A stretch of 64,000 nt of DNA, taken from Candidatus Thermoflexus tengchongensis. Its GTDB lineage: Bacteria > Chloroflexota > Anaerolineae > Thermoflexales > Thermoflexaceae. Below the pieces are notes generated by a model, which was not told where the DNA came from, ran no database searches, and saw nothing but the letters and a program-made list of their open reading frames with translations. Positions within the stretch are counted from its first letter, which is position 1. Each line of letters opens with the position of its first letter. Of the stretch, positions 32,412 through 40,941 are shown one piece after another. The position numbers and the translations under genes were made by a program. The stretch covers positions 1 to 64,000 of the forward strand of contig JAEVEX010000066.1 of the NCBI GenBank assembly GCA_016842085.1. Reading direction: 5' to 3'.

Positions 32412-34100
32412 ATGCCGATTCGGATCCTGGATCCCGGGCTGGTGGCGCAGATCGCGGCGGGAGAGGTGGTCGAGCGCCCGGCCTCGGTGGTGAAGGAGCT
32501 GGTGGAGAACGCCCTGGATGCCGGTGCCTCATGGATCGAGGTGGAAACCGAAGGCGGGGGGCACCGACGGATTCGGGTGGCCGATAATGGTTGCGGGATC
32601 CCCGCGGCGGAGGTCCCTCTGGCGTTCGCGCGGCACGCCACCAGCAAGCTCTCCTCTGCGGAGGATCTGTTCCGGGTGACCACCCTGGGTTTCCGGGGGG
32701 AGGCCCTTGCGGCGATCGCTGCCGTCGCTCGCGTGACCTGTCGAACGCGCGCTGCCGGGGAGACGCTGGGCACGGAACTCCGCATCGAAGGGGGGAAGAT
32801 CCTGGAACAGCGTCCCATCGCCCACCCGCCCGGGACGGAGATGATTGTGGAGGATCTGTTCTTCAACACCCCGGCGCGGCTGAAGTTCCTGAAAGGGGAA
32901 GGAGCGGAGCGACGGCAGATCGACCTCTGGATCACCCGCTACGCCCTGGCGTATCCCCACGTTCACTTCATCCTGCGCCACAATGGCCGGGAAATCTTCT
33001 CGCTGCCGGCCGCCCGGGAACCCCGCCATCGCCTGACGGCGCTCTACGGAGTGGAGCTGGGGGATGCCCTCCTGGCCGTAGCGGAGGAAACCGATGACGT
33101 TCGGGTGTATGGCTGGATCAGCCCGCCGGGCGTGGATCGGCCGGATCGCCAGGAGCTGGCCTTCTTTGTGAACGGACGGTGGGTGCAGGATCGCATGCTG
33201 CCGGCAGCGGTCCTGCAGGCCTACCATACCCTGCTCCCGGCCGGCCGCTATCCCTGGGCCTTCCTGTGGGTGGAGGTGCCTCCGGAGCAGGTGGATGTGA
33301 ATGTGCACCCCGCTAAGATCGAGGTCCGCTTCCGGGATCCAGATGGGGTGTTCCGTGCCGTCCAGCGGGCAGTGCATCGCACGCTGCGGGAGTCCACGCC
33401 GGTGCCTGTTTTCCAGGGGGTCGAAATCCCCAGGAGGGTCCCGGAGATCCCTGTGCGGCCTGCCCCCTGGCGTTCGGAAGACTTGGTGGGAGCGCCGATG
33501 GAGGAAAGCGCCTCCGCGGGTCTCCCCCCGCTCCGGGTCATCGGACAGATCCAGGCCAGCTACATTGTTGCTGAAGGTCCGGATGGGCTGTATCTTCTGG
33601 ATCAGCACGCCGCTCACGAACGGGTGCTCTACGAGGCCCTTCAGGCCCAGCGGCAGGAAGGACCGCTCCCGGCCCAGCCCCTGCTGGAGCCGGTGCTGAT
33701 CGAGGTGTTGCCGGAGGAGATGAGCCTCCTGGAGGAGAACCGGGGCCTTCTGGAGGGGCTGGGGTTTCATATCGAGCCCTTCGGCACGCGCAGCGTGCGC
33801 CTGCAGGCCGTTCCGGCCGTCCTCTCCGCCGAGGCGGTTCTCTCCGTCTTCCAGGATCTCCTGCTGGATCTTCAGGAATCCCGCCGTCCGCTGGAGGGGG
33901 CTCTGGAGGCCCGGCTGATCCGAAGCATTTGCAAACGCGCGGCGGTGAAAGCCGGTCAGGTCCTGAGCATGGAGCAGATGCAACATCTGGTTCGGGGGCT
34001 GGAGCGGTGCGCGATGCCGTGGACCTGCCCCCACGGGCGGCCGACGATCCTGCGATTCCCGATCGGGCAGCTGGCCCGGCAGTTCGGCCGGGAGGCGTAG
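32412..34100 (+). CDS. mutL: DNA mismatch repair protein MutL
   Basis: The 562-residue product has the GHKL ATPase: KELVENALDAGAS (about 26-38), VADNGCGIP, TSKLSSAEDLFRVTTLGFRG (about 77-96), and FFNTPARLKFLK (about 155-166). The C-terminal endonuclease domain carries the metal-binding motif DQHAAHERVLYE (about 397-408) and CPHGRPT (about 540-546), so it is a nicking MutL as in organisms without MutH. ATG 32412 is used. No mutS is in the window. Confidence 0.95.
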   Translation: MPIRILDPGLVAQIAAGEVVERPASVVKELVENALDAGASWIEVETEGGGHRRIRVADNGCGIPAAEVPLAFARHATSKLSSAEDLFRVTTLGFRGEALAAIAAVARVTCRTRAAGETLGTELRIEGGKILEQRPIAHPPGTEMIVEDLFFNTPARLKFLKGEGAERRQIDLWITRYALAYPHVHFILRHNGREIFSLPAAREPRHRLTALYGVELGDALLAVAEETDDVRVYGWISPPGVDRPDRQELAFFVNGRWVQDRMLPAAVLQAYHTLLPAGRYPWAFLWVEVPPEQVDVNVHPAKIEVRFRDPDGVFRAVQRAVHRTLRESTPVPVFQGVEIPRRVPEIPVRPAPWRSEDLVGAPMEESASAGLPPLRVIGQIQASYIVAEGPDGLYLLDQHAAHERVLYEALQAQRQEGPLPAQPLLEPVLIEVLPEEMSLLEENRGLLEGLGFHIEPFGTRSVRLQAVPAVLSAEAVLSVFQDLLLDLQESRRPLEGALEARLIRSICKRAAVKAGQVLSMEQMQHLVRGLERCAMPWTCPHGRPTILRFPIGQLARQFGREA

Positions 34101-34178
34101 CCGGATGGGGGGCGCCGGACCCTTTCCCACGTCCGATGCCCCCCACACGTTTCGCTCAGGGCAGGTGGAGGCTCGGGC

Positions 34179-34838
34179 TTACCTTCGTCCCCGGCCGATC
34201 CCGCGGGGTGGCTTGTTGTCCATCTCTTTGTTCTTCTGTTTGAGGAGGCCCGGCGGGAACCACGGGGCGCTCTGGGTGGACAGAGCGGGCGTTGGAGAAG
34301 GGGATGGTGTGGCGAAGGGCCCGCGTTTAGCCGAGCGCATGATGGCACCCAGACCCCGACCGCCTGGATGCAGGTTGTAGAGGCGATAGGCCTGGCCCCA
34401 TCCGATCTGACGGCCCAGCATCAGCGCCTGTTCCAGGGTCAGATCGTTGGTGGGATCCCGATCCGTTCGAGAGGCCAGGACCAGCTGGAGTGCCCGGGCG
34501 ATCTCGCCGTAACCGAAGCCCTGGGCCTGAAGCGCCATCAGATCGGCGGCGGAGATCGTCACCGTGATCCCCGCCTGGGGGAACGTCTGGCTGATCCATC
34601 GCGCCAGGGCCAGGGCCACCGGATGAACCCGGGTGGCCGGAAGCGTGGGCGTGAGGGTTGGAGCAGGCGTCGGTGTCGGCGTGGGTGTGGGCGTCGAAGT
34701 CGGCGTCGCGGTCGGCGTGGGGGTGGGTTCCTCCTCCAGGGGTGCGGCCCCCACTCCCCGCGCGATCGCCCACCCCAATCCCAGGGCCAGCGCGATCCCT
34801 AACGAAATGCCAACCACAGAAGCGAAAATGCGTCGCAT
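34179..34838 (-). CDS. Exported Pro/Thr-rich protein divergent from the ECF sigma operon
   Basis: The 219-residue product has a signal or anchor helix (about 4-30: VVGISLGIALALGLGWAIA). A Pro-Thr linker follows (EEEPTPTPTATPTSTPTPTP, about 37-70). A helical domain ends the protein: LARWISQTFPQAGITVTISA, then ADLMALQAQGFGYGEIARAL (about 82-130) and LGRQIGWGQAYRLYNLHPGG. Function is unknown. AGGAGGTG precedes the ATG. It is divergent from the ECF sigma gene with about 236 bases between, and may belong to its regulon. The PT linker suggests location outside the membrane. Confidence 0.75.
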   Translation of the reverse strand: MRRIFASVVGISLGIALALGLGWAIARGVGAAPLEEEPTPTPTATPTSTPTPTPTPTPAPTLTPTLPATRVHPVALALARWISQTFPQAGITVTISAADLMALQAQGFGYGEIARALQLVLASRTDRDPTNDLTLEQALMLGRQIGWGQAYRLYNLHPGGRGLGAIMRSAKRGPFATPSPSPTPALSTQSAPWFPPGLLKQKNKEMDNKPPRGIGRGRR

Positions 34839-35008
34839 CGCAAGCACCTCCTGTTTAGAGTTGGGAAGGGATCCGGTTCGGTGAAGAATGGGGATCCAAC
34901 TTGAGATTCGGAATCTCGCCGCGTAAGCCCTGCGGATATCGCCCCGGATCCCGCTCCTGTTCTCGGGGTCAGATGAATCCAACGATTGGATCCGTAAAAT
35001 AAACCGTT

Positions 35009-35035
35009 GAAACCATCGGAGAAGATACGCGTGAC
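35009..35035 (+). promoter_or_regulatory. Possible ECF-type promoter before the sigma gene
   Basis: GAAACC (35009-35014) and CGTGAC (35030-35035) are separated by 15 bases, which resembles the GGAAC/CGTC type used by ECF factors, about 40 bases before the sigma ATG. Autoregulation is an inference; the match is imperfect. Confidence 0.3.
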
Positions 35036-35074
35036 ATTTTTTACTTTCTATGCGGTTTCATAGGAGGATGAGGG

Positions 35075-35629
35075 ATGGGTCTGCTCACCCCTCATCCGGA
35101 AGAAAAACGCTGGATCGCCCGGGCGCGGAAGGGAGACCCGGAGGCCATCGCGGCGCTTTACCAGCATTACGCCGATGGGATCTACCGCTATCTTCTGTAT
35201 CGCGTCGGCGATGCGGAGCTGGCGGAGGATCTCACCGCGGACGTGTTCCTGAAGATGATGGAGGACCTGCCGCGGTATGAGGAGCGAGGCCTTCCTTTCG
35301 GCGCATGGTTGTTCCGTATCGCCCGGGCGCGCCTGATCGACCACTGGCGGCGGCAGCATCGGCGTCCGACGGTGGCCCTGGATAATACGGAAACCGGGCC
35401 GCAGCCGATCCAGGATATCCCGGAGGATGAGATCGCCACGTCGGAGATGATCGAGCGCGCCCTGCGAGTGCTCACCGAGGAGCAGCGGGAGGTAGTGGTC
35501 CTGCGGTTCCTGGTGGGGATGAGCCTGGAGGAAGTGGCGCGGGCGATGGGGAAATCCATCGGGGCGGTGAAGGCCCTGCAGCATCGCGCCCTGGCGGCGT
35601 TAGCCCGTTATCTGGAGAAGACGCGGTGA
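35075..35629 (+). CDS. ECF-type RNA polymerase sigma factor
   Basis: The 184-residue product has sigma region 2 (ALYQHYADGIYRYLLYRVGD, then AELAEDLTADVFLKMMEDLP; about 27-67) and region 4 (LTEEQREVVVLRFLVGMSLE, EEVARAMGKSIGAVKALQHR; about 133-172). Regions 1 and 3 are missing, as in ECF factors. AGGAGGATGAGGG precedes the ATG. Its stop overlaps the DUF5667 gene by one base, a common arrangement in which the membrane protein controls the sigma factor. Confidence 0.92.
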   Translation: MGLLTPHPEEKRWIARARKGDPEAIAALYQHYADGIYRYLLYRVGDAELAEDLTADVFLKMMEDLPRYEERGLPFGAWLFRIARARLIDHWRRQHRRPTVALDNTETGPQPIQDIPEDEIATSEMIERALRVLTEEQREVVVLRFLVGMSLEEVARAMGKSIGAVKALQHRALAALARYLEKTR

Positions 35630-36600
35630 TGATTCCGAGCGAGGATGCCCGTGAAGCCGAGATCCTGGAGCGCTGCCTGCGCCGGCTGGAGCAGGGGGCG
35701 GATCTGGAGGTATGCCTGCGGGAGTTCCCGGAGGCTGCTCCGTTGCTTCCCCTGTTGAAGACGGCCCTCTGGCTCCGGAAAGGTCAGGAGGTCTCTTTAC
35801 GCCCTCAGGCGCTTCAACGGATGATCCGCCAGGGGCAGCTTTATGCGTCGCGGGCGAAGGCCCGGCCGGTGGTTTCTCCCCTGACCTTCCGGTGGGCGGG
35901 CGCTCTGGTGGCCCTCCTCGGCCTGATCCTGGTTGCGCTGAGCGTGGTCAGTGCAGCAGAAGCGAGCCTGCCCGATGAACCGCTGTATCCCGTGAAGCGC
36001 GCCGTGGAGGGCCTGCTCGCAGCGGCAATGCCTCCGGAGGAACGGGCCCTCTGGCTGGCGGAGCGGCGCTGGGAGGAGTTCGAGAACGCGGCCGCGCAGG
36101 GACGGTGGCTTCCGGCCCTGGCGGAGGAAAGCCTGCATCATCTGGAGGAGGCGGCTCGCTTCGAGGGGGAGAGGCCTTCACCGCAGCAGGCCCGGCTTCG
36201 TGCCCTGTATGAGCGACAGGGGGTGATCCTGGAACAGGCGGTTCGAGCAGCTCCTCCCGAAACCCGGTCCGAACTGGCCCGGGCCCAGCGCGCATGGGCC
36301 CAGCTGGCTCGTATGTTCGGCCAGCCCGAGGAGGAGGGCCCGCCCCTTCCCGGAGAGGGTTCACCCCCATCTCCTGCGCCGACCGCGGAGATCCTGCGGG
36401 AGCGCACCCGCACCCCACCGGGCCTGGAGCGGCGGGGGACCCCTTCTCTCGAGCGGACGCCGCCCGGCCTGGAGAAGCGGGAGACGCCGCGGCCGCAACG
36501 ATCCCCTCCGGGGCAGGAACGTCGGTCCACTCCTCGCACCCCTCCTGGCCAGCAGGATGGGGGGAAGGGGCCCGCGCAAACCCCTCCAGGGCGTCGTTGA
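35629..36600 (+). CDS. DUF5667-type membrane protein, probable regulator of the ECF sigma factor
   Basis: The 323-residue product has a short cytoplasmic N-terminal domain (AEILERCLRRLEQGADLEVC, about 9-28). A single membrane helix (FRWAGALVALLGLILVALSV, about 83-102) precedes the DUF5667 stretch LPDEPLYPVKRAVEGLLAAA (about 110-130) and a helical extracytoplasmic domain. Its tail (about 250-323) is low in complexity, with repeated PPGLE/PPGQE blocks. The layout fits an anti-sigma or signal-relaying partner of the sigma factor; this is inferred from coupling by TGATG. GTG 35626 is an alternative start. Confidence 0.8.
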   Translation: MIPSEDAREAEILERCLRRLEQGADLEVCLREFPEAAPLLPLLKTALWLRKGQEVSLRPQALQRMIRQGQLYASRAKARPVVSPLTFRWAGALVALLGLILVALSVVSAAEASLPDEPLYPVKRAVEGLLAAAMPPEERALWLAERRWEEFENAAAQGRWLPALAEESLHHLEEAARFEGERPSPQQARLRALYERQGVILEQAVRAAPPETRSELARAQRAWAQLARMFGQPEEEGPPLPGEGSPPSPAPTAEILRERTRTPPGLERRGTPSLERTPPGLEKRETPRPQRSPPGQERRSTPRTPPGQQDGGKGPAQTPPGRR

Positions 36601-36626
36601 GGGATTTCAGACGTCCCTGGTTTTTT
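36600..36626 (+). terminator. First terminator after the ECF operon
   Basis: AGGGA and TCCCT pair around a 9-base loop, followed by GGTTTTTT. It directly follows the DUF5667 stop. The stem is short. Confidence 0.5.
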
Positions 36627-36638
36627 GTTAAATTCCCA

Positions 36639-36693
36639 CAAAAGGGGTTGGAGGCAGACACCGGATGAAGCGCCTTCAACCCCTTTTGTTTTT
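36639..36693 (+). terminator. Strong terminator after the ECF operon
   Basis: CAAAAGGGGTTGGAGG pairs with CCTTCAACCCCTTTTG over 16 bases (one G-T pair) around an 18-base loop, followed by TTTTTC. It lies about 40 bases after the weaker hairpin, so the two act in tandem. Confidence 0.85.
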
Positions 36694-36762
36694 CTTCCTT
36701 TCGGGAAGCTTCTGAGCAGTCCCCCAAGATGAGAAACGCCCCGGGCCGCTCCAGCGCATACG

Positions 36763-36791
36763 TTGTGAAGGGAATGCTGCTCAGATAAAAT
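36763..36791 (+). promoter_or_regulatory. Candidate sigma-70 promoter for the HIT hydrolase gene
   Basis: TTGTGA (36763-36768), a 17-base spacer and TAAAAT (36786-36791) lie 90 bases before the ATG at 36882. The TAAAAT box recurs in the other promoters proposed in this window. Confidence 0.6.
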
Positions 36792-36881
36792 GGTGAAGAA
36801 AGGAGGCGCGAGGGTCGGGAGCGCCCCTTCGGGCGGTGTTCCCCCCATCCCAGGCACTTTCGTTCTCTGGACGGAGCGACG

Positions 36882-37397
36882 ATGGAACGTCTGTGGACTC
36901 CCTGGCGGATGGCCTACCTCAAGGGCGAAGGCGGGGCACCTCAGGGGTGCATTTTCTGCCTGAAGATCAACGGCTCCGACGAGGCTGAGCATATCCTCTT
37001 CCGCGGCCGAACGGCGTATGTCACCCTCAACCGCTACCCCTACAACAACGGCCATCTGATGGTGATCCCCTATGCCCATGTGCCCAGCCTGGAGGATCTG
37101 GACGATTCCACCATGCTGGAGCTGATGCAGCTGGTCGCTCTTTCGCTTCGCGTCCTCCGTCAGGCGTATCGCCCGGAGGGCTTCAACATCGGGGCCAACA
37201 TCGGCCGGCCGGCGGGCGCGGGGGTGGTGGATCATGTGCACCTCCACGTGGTCCCTCGATGGACCGGGGATACGAACTTTATGCCGGTTATCGGGAACAC
37301 GCGGGTGCTTCCGGAATGGCTGGATGACACCTACCATCGCCTCCGGCCTCTTTTCGAGGCGTTCGCGGAGGCTTCCTCCGGGACGCCATCCGAATAG
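36882..37397 (+). CDS. HIT family hydrolase (Ap4A phosphorylase/hydrolase-like)
   Basis: The 171-residue product has the opening LWTPWRMAYL, CIFCLKI (about 23-29, CxxC-type zinc site), TLNRYPYNNGHLMVIPYAHV (about 48-67) and the histidine triad HVHLHVVPRW (about 119-128), followed by GDTNFMP. This pattern fits the bacterial HIT branch related to Ap4A phosphorylase. It would split dinucleoside polyphosphates or nucleoside phosphoramidates. It sits alone between the tandem terminators and the acyl-CoA operon. Confidence 0.9.
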   Translation: MERLWTPWRMAYLKGEGGAPQGCIFCLKINGSDEAEHILFRGRTAYVTLNRYPYNNGHLMVIPYAHVPSLEDLDDSTMLELMQLVALSLRVLRQAYRPEGFNIGANIGRPAGAGVVDHVHLHVVPRWTGDTNFMPVIGNTRVLPEWLDDTYHRLRPLFEAFAEASSGTPSE

Positions 37398-37554
37398 GAC
37401 TTCCATCGTTCATGGGTGGGGAGCTGCCGAAGCCGCCTCCACCCACGAAAATCCCTCACAGACCAATCGCTGGCCGGAGCCAGCCGCATCGCCCTGCTCG
37501 AACGAGCCCGGGAATGTGAGCACAGGGTCAGGGATCCTGGGAGGAGGAACGACC

Positions 37555-38760
37555 ATGGAAAAGAACGGACGAGATCCGGTGATCGTGGGGGCGGCGCGCA
37601 CGCCGATCGGGAAACTGCTGGGGGCGCTATCCCCACTATCCGCCCCCCAGCTGGGCGCCATCGCCGTCCGCGAGGCCGTCCGTCGGGCGGGCATCGACCC
37701 CCGCCAGATCGATGAGGTCATCATGGGGGAGGTGGTCCAGGCCGGCAGCGGCATGGCCCCGGCCCGACAGGCCGCGGTCTTCGCCGGGATCCCGGTGGAG
37801 GTCGGCGCGGTCACGGTGAACAAGGTCTGCGGCTCGGGTTTGAAGGCGGTGATGCTGGCGGCGCAGGCCATCAAGGCAGGCGATGCGGATCTTGTGGTGG
37901 CTGGCGGGATGGAGAGCATGAGCAACGCCCCCCATCTGATCCGCCTGCGCGCCGGGATGCGCTATGGCCATCTCCAGGCGGAAGATAGCCTGATTGCGGA
38001 CGGGTTGCGCTGCTCGTTCAACCAGGTGCTGATGGGGGAGCTGGCGGAGTTCATCGCCGATCAGTTCGAGATCACCCGGGAGGAAATGGATGCCTTCGCC
38101 CTGGAAAGCCACCGCAAGGCGGTTGCGGCCATCGATGCGGGCCGGTTCCGGGCGGAGATCGTGCCGGTGGAGGTGCCCGATGGCAAGGGAGGGACACGGG
38201 TGGTGGACACCGATGAGGGGCCCCGACGGGACACGTCCATGGAGGCCCTGGCCCGGCTCCGGCCGGCTTTCCGGCCCAGCGGGCGTGTAACGGCCGGCAA
38301 TTCCCCGGGTCTGAACGACGGCGCGGCCGCCGTGGTGGTCATGAGCCGGGCGAAGGCGGAGGCCCTGGGGATCCCGCCGCTGGCCCGGATTGTGGGCTAC
38401 GCGCAGGCGGCGGTGGATCCCCGGTGGCTGTTCTACGCGCCGGCGAAGGCGATCCCCCGTTTGCTGGAGCGGGTCGGCTGGCGCTGGGAGGAGGTGGATC
38501 TCATCGAAATCAACGAGGCCTTTGCGGCCCAGGTCCTGGCCGACGCCAAAGCCATGGAGCAGCAGGGATACCGGTGGGACTGGAGCCGGGTGAATGTGAA
38601 CGGCGGGGCCATCGCCCTGGGCCACCCGGTCGGGGCCAGCGGCGCCCGCATCCTGGTCACTTTGATCTACGCTCTGCGGGATCGCGGGCTGCGTCGGGGC
38701 ATCGCCACCCTGTGTCTGGGGGGCGGTGAGGCCGTGGCCATGGCGGTGGAGATCGAATAA
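37555..38760 (+). CDS. Acetyl-CoA C-acetyltransferase (thiolase)
   Basis: The 401-residue product has the thiolase active sites: VNKVCGSGLKAVMLAAQAI with nucleophile Cys (about 91), GGMESMSNAPHL (about 114-125), NVNGGAIALGHPVGASGARI with His (about 357), and TLCLGGGEAVAM with the second Cys (about 388). It condenses two acetyl-CoA or cleaves 3-ketoacyl-CoA. GAGGAGGAACGACC precedes ATG 37555. First gene of a four-gene acyl-CoA operon. Confidence 0.94.
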   Translation: MEKNGRDPVIVGAARTPIGKLLGALSPLSAPQLGAIAVREAVRRAGIDPRQIDEVIMGEVVQAGSGMAPARQAAVFAGIPVEVGAVTVNKVCGSGLKAVMLAAQAIKAGDADLVVAGGMESMSNAPHLIRLRAGMRYGHLQAEDSLIADGLRCSFNQVLMGELAEFIADQFEITREEMDAFALESHRKAVAAIDAGRFRAEIVPVEVPDGKGGTRVVDTDEGPRRDTSMEALARLRPAFRPSGRVTAGNSPGLNDGAAAVVVMSRAKAEALGIPPLARIVGYAQAAVDPRWLFYAPAKAIPRLLERVGWRWEEVDLIEINEAFAAQVLADAKAMEQQGYRWDWSRVNVNGGAIALGHPVGASGARILVTLIYALRDRGLRRGIATLCLGGGEAVAMAVEIE

Positions 38761-38793
38761 GGATTTACGCGAAACCCACCGGAGGAGGCCATC

Positions 38794-39657
38794 ATGAACA
38801 TCCAGGATGTGCGAACCATCGGGGTGGTCGGTTGTGGTTTGATGGGCTCCGGGATCGCGGAGGTGTGCGCCCGCGCCGGCTTCCAGGTGATCGTCCGCGA
38901 GGTGAACCCGGAGCTCCTCCAGAAAGGCCTCGACCGCATCCGGGCTTCCATGGCGAAAGCGGTGGAGCGGGGGAAGCTGAGCGCGTCCGATATGGAGGCG
39001 GCCTGGGGCCGCATTCGGGGCACGCTGGAGATGGCGGATTTCGCGGCCTGCGATCTGGTGATCGAAGCGGTGGTTGAGGACATGAACACCAAGAAGGGGG
39101 TCTTCGCTGAGCTCGATCGCATCTGCCCACCCCACGCGGTCCTGGCCAGCAACACCTCCTCCCTTTCGATCACAGAGCTGGGAAGCGTCACCCGGCGTCC
39201 GGAGCAGGTGATCGGCCTCCACTTCTTCAACCCGGTTCCGGTGATGCCCCTGCTGGAGATTGTGGTGGGGCTGCAAACCTCGGAGGAAACGGTGGCCCTG
39301 GGCCGGGCCCTGGCGGAGCGCCTGAACAAGACGGTGGTGATTTCCAAGGATCGCCCGGGCTTCATCGTGAACCGCCTGCTGATCCCCTACCTCCTGGATG
39401 CGATCCGGCTTCTGGAAGAGGGGGTGGCGACCATGGAGGATATCGACACGGCGATCCGGCTGGGGCTGAACCATCCGATGGGCCCCTTCACTCTGATGGA
39501 TTTCGTGGGGCTGGACACGCTGCTGTTCATCGCCGATGCGATGTTCGAGGAGTTCAAAGATCCCCGCTACGCCGCCCCACCGTTGCTCCGCCGCATGGTC
39601 GCCGCCGGATGGCTGGGCCGCAAGAGCGGGCGGGGGTTCTATACTTATCCAGCGTGA
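38794..39657 (+). CDS. 3-hydroxyacyl-CoA (3-hydroxybutyryl-CoA) dehydrogenase
   Basis: The 287-residue product begins with a Rossmann NAD site IGVVGCGLMGSGIAEVCA (about 9-26). It has SNTSSLSITEL (about 117-127), the catalytic HFFNPVPVMPLLEIV (about 141-155), and GFIVNRLLIPYLLDAI (about 189-204). Length and layout fit the short Hbd/PaaH type. ACCGGAGGAGG precedes the ATG. It is 33 bases after the thiolase and 54 before the acyl-CoA dehydrogenase gene. Confidence 0.93.
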   Translation: MNIQDVRTIGVVGCGLMGSGIAEVCARAGFQVIVREVNPELLQKGLDRIRASMAKAVERGKLSASDMEAAWGRIRGTLEMADFAACDLVIEAVVEDMNTKKGVFAELDRICPPHAVLASNTSSLSITELGSVTRRPEQVIGLHFFNPVPVMPLLEIVVGLQTSEETVALGRALAERLNKTVVISKDRPGFIVNRLLIPYLLDAIRLLEEGVATMEDIDTAIRLGLNHPMGPFTLMDFVGLDTLLFIADAMFEEFKDPRYAAPPLLRRMVAAGWLGRKSGRGFYTYPA

Positions 39658-39711
39658 GGATAGGGACTATCTGGAAAATGTGTTCTCGACACCCGTATAA
39701 GGAGGCTCGTG

Positions 39712-40908
39712 ATGGGGGTGGAGCTGCTTGCCCAGGCGGGACTGAATTTCGAGCTCTCCGAAGAGCACCGCATGTTCCAGCAGGTCGTCCGGGAGTTCGC
39801 CCAGAAGGAGATCGCCCCGGTGGCCGCGCATTATGACGAGACCGGGGAGTTCCCGTGGGAGACGGTGCGCCGGATGGCGGCTATGGGGCTGATGGGCCTC
39901 GAGGTCCCCGAGGAATACGGCGGCCAGGGGCTGGATGCCATCGCGTCGGCTCTGGCGATGATCGAGATCGCCAAAGCCGACGCCGCCCACAGCGCGATTA
40001 TGTCCGTCAACAACACCCTGTTCTGCTTTCCCATCCTCACCTTCGGCACAGAGGAGCAGAAGCGGAAATATGTCACCCCAGTGGCCAGCGGGCAGGCGAT
40101 CGGCGCTTACGCCCTTACGGAACCTCAATCCGGCTCCGATGCCGCGGGCATGCGCACCCGCGCGGTGCGCAAAGGGGATGTCTATATCCTCAACGGCCGC
40201 AAATCCTGGATCACCAACGGGCCGGTGGCGGATTACATCATCGTCTTCGCGATGACGGATCCGGAGAAAAAGCATCACGGCATCAGCGCCTTCATCATCG
40301 AAACGAACCGCCCGGGCTTCAGCCGGGGCAAGAAGGAAGAGAAGCTGGGGATCCGGGCCAGCGCCACCTGTGAGATCTATCTGGACAACTATGAATGCCC
40401 GGTCGAGAACCGTCTGGGGGAGGAAGGGGAAGGCTTCAAGATCGCGATGACCACCCTGGACGCCGGGCGGGTGGGGATCGCGGCCCAGGCGGTGGGGATC
40501 GCCGAGGCCGCCTATGAGGCGGCGCTGGCCTGGGCGAAACAGCGGGAGGCCTTCGGCCGCAAGATCGGGGAGTTCCAGGCCATCCAGTGGAAACTGGCCG
40601 ATATGCGGGTGAAGCTGGAGGCCGCCCGGCTGCTCACCCTGCAGGCGGCCTGGAAGCGGGAGCGGGCCAAGCGCACCGGGGAGCGCTACACCCTGGAGGC
40701 GGCCATGGCCAAGCTGTTCGCCAGCGAGGCCGCCCAGTGGATCACCTATGAGGCCATCCAGATCCACGGCGGCATGGGCTACAGCCGGGAGATGCCGGTG
40801 GAGCGCTACTTCCGGGATGCCCGCATCACCACAATCTATGAGGGCACCAGCGAGATCCAGCGCCTGGTGATCGCCCGCCAGATCCTGGGGTTCAAAAGCA
40901 GTGTGTGA
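39712..40908 (+). CDS. Acyl-CoA dehydrogenase (short-chain, butyryl-CoA dehydrogenase-like)
   Basis: The 398-residue FAD enzyme has GLEVPEEYGGQGLDAIASAL (about 63-82), AYALTEPQSGSDAAGM (about 132-147), KSWITNGPVADYIIVFA (about 164-180), and RDARITTIYEGTSEIQRLVI, in which YEG carries the catalytic glutamate (about 377). ATG 39712 is chosen; the GTG one codon earlier is possible and AAGGAGG precedes both. It oxidises an acyl-CoA to the 2-enoyl-CoA or runs in reverse with an electron-transfer flavoprotein, which is not in the window. Confidence 0.94.
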   Translation: MGVELLAQAGLNFELSEEHRMFQQVVREFAQKEIAPVAAHYDETGEFPWETVRRMAAMGLMGLEVPEEYGGQGLDAIASALAMIEIAKADAAHSAIMSVNNTLFCFPILTFGTEEQKRKYVTPVASGQAIGAYALTEPQSGSDAAGMRTRAVRKGDVYILNGRKSWITNGPVADYIIVFAMTDPEKKHHGISAFIIETNRPGFSRGKKEEKLGIRASATCEIYLDNYECPVENRLGEEGEGFKIAMTTLDAGRVGIAAQAVGIAEAAYEAALAWAKQREAFGRKIGEFQAIQWKLADMRVKLEAARLLTLQAAWKRERAKRTGERYTLEAAMAKLFASEAAQWITYEAIQIHGGMGYSREMPVERYFRDARITTIYEGTSEIQRLVIARQILGFKSSV

Positions 40909-40941
40909 GGCCCATATCCTCCGGGGAGTGGAAGATCCGCC

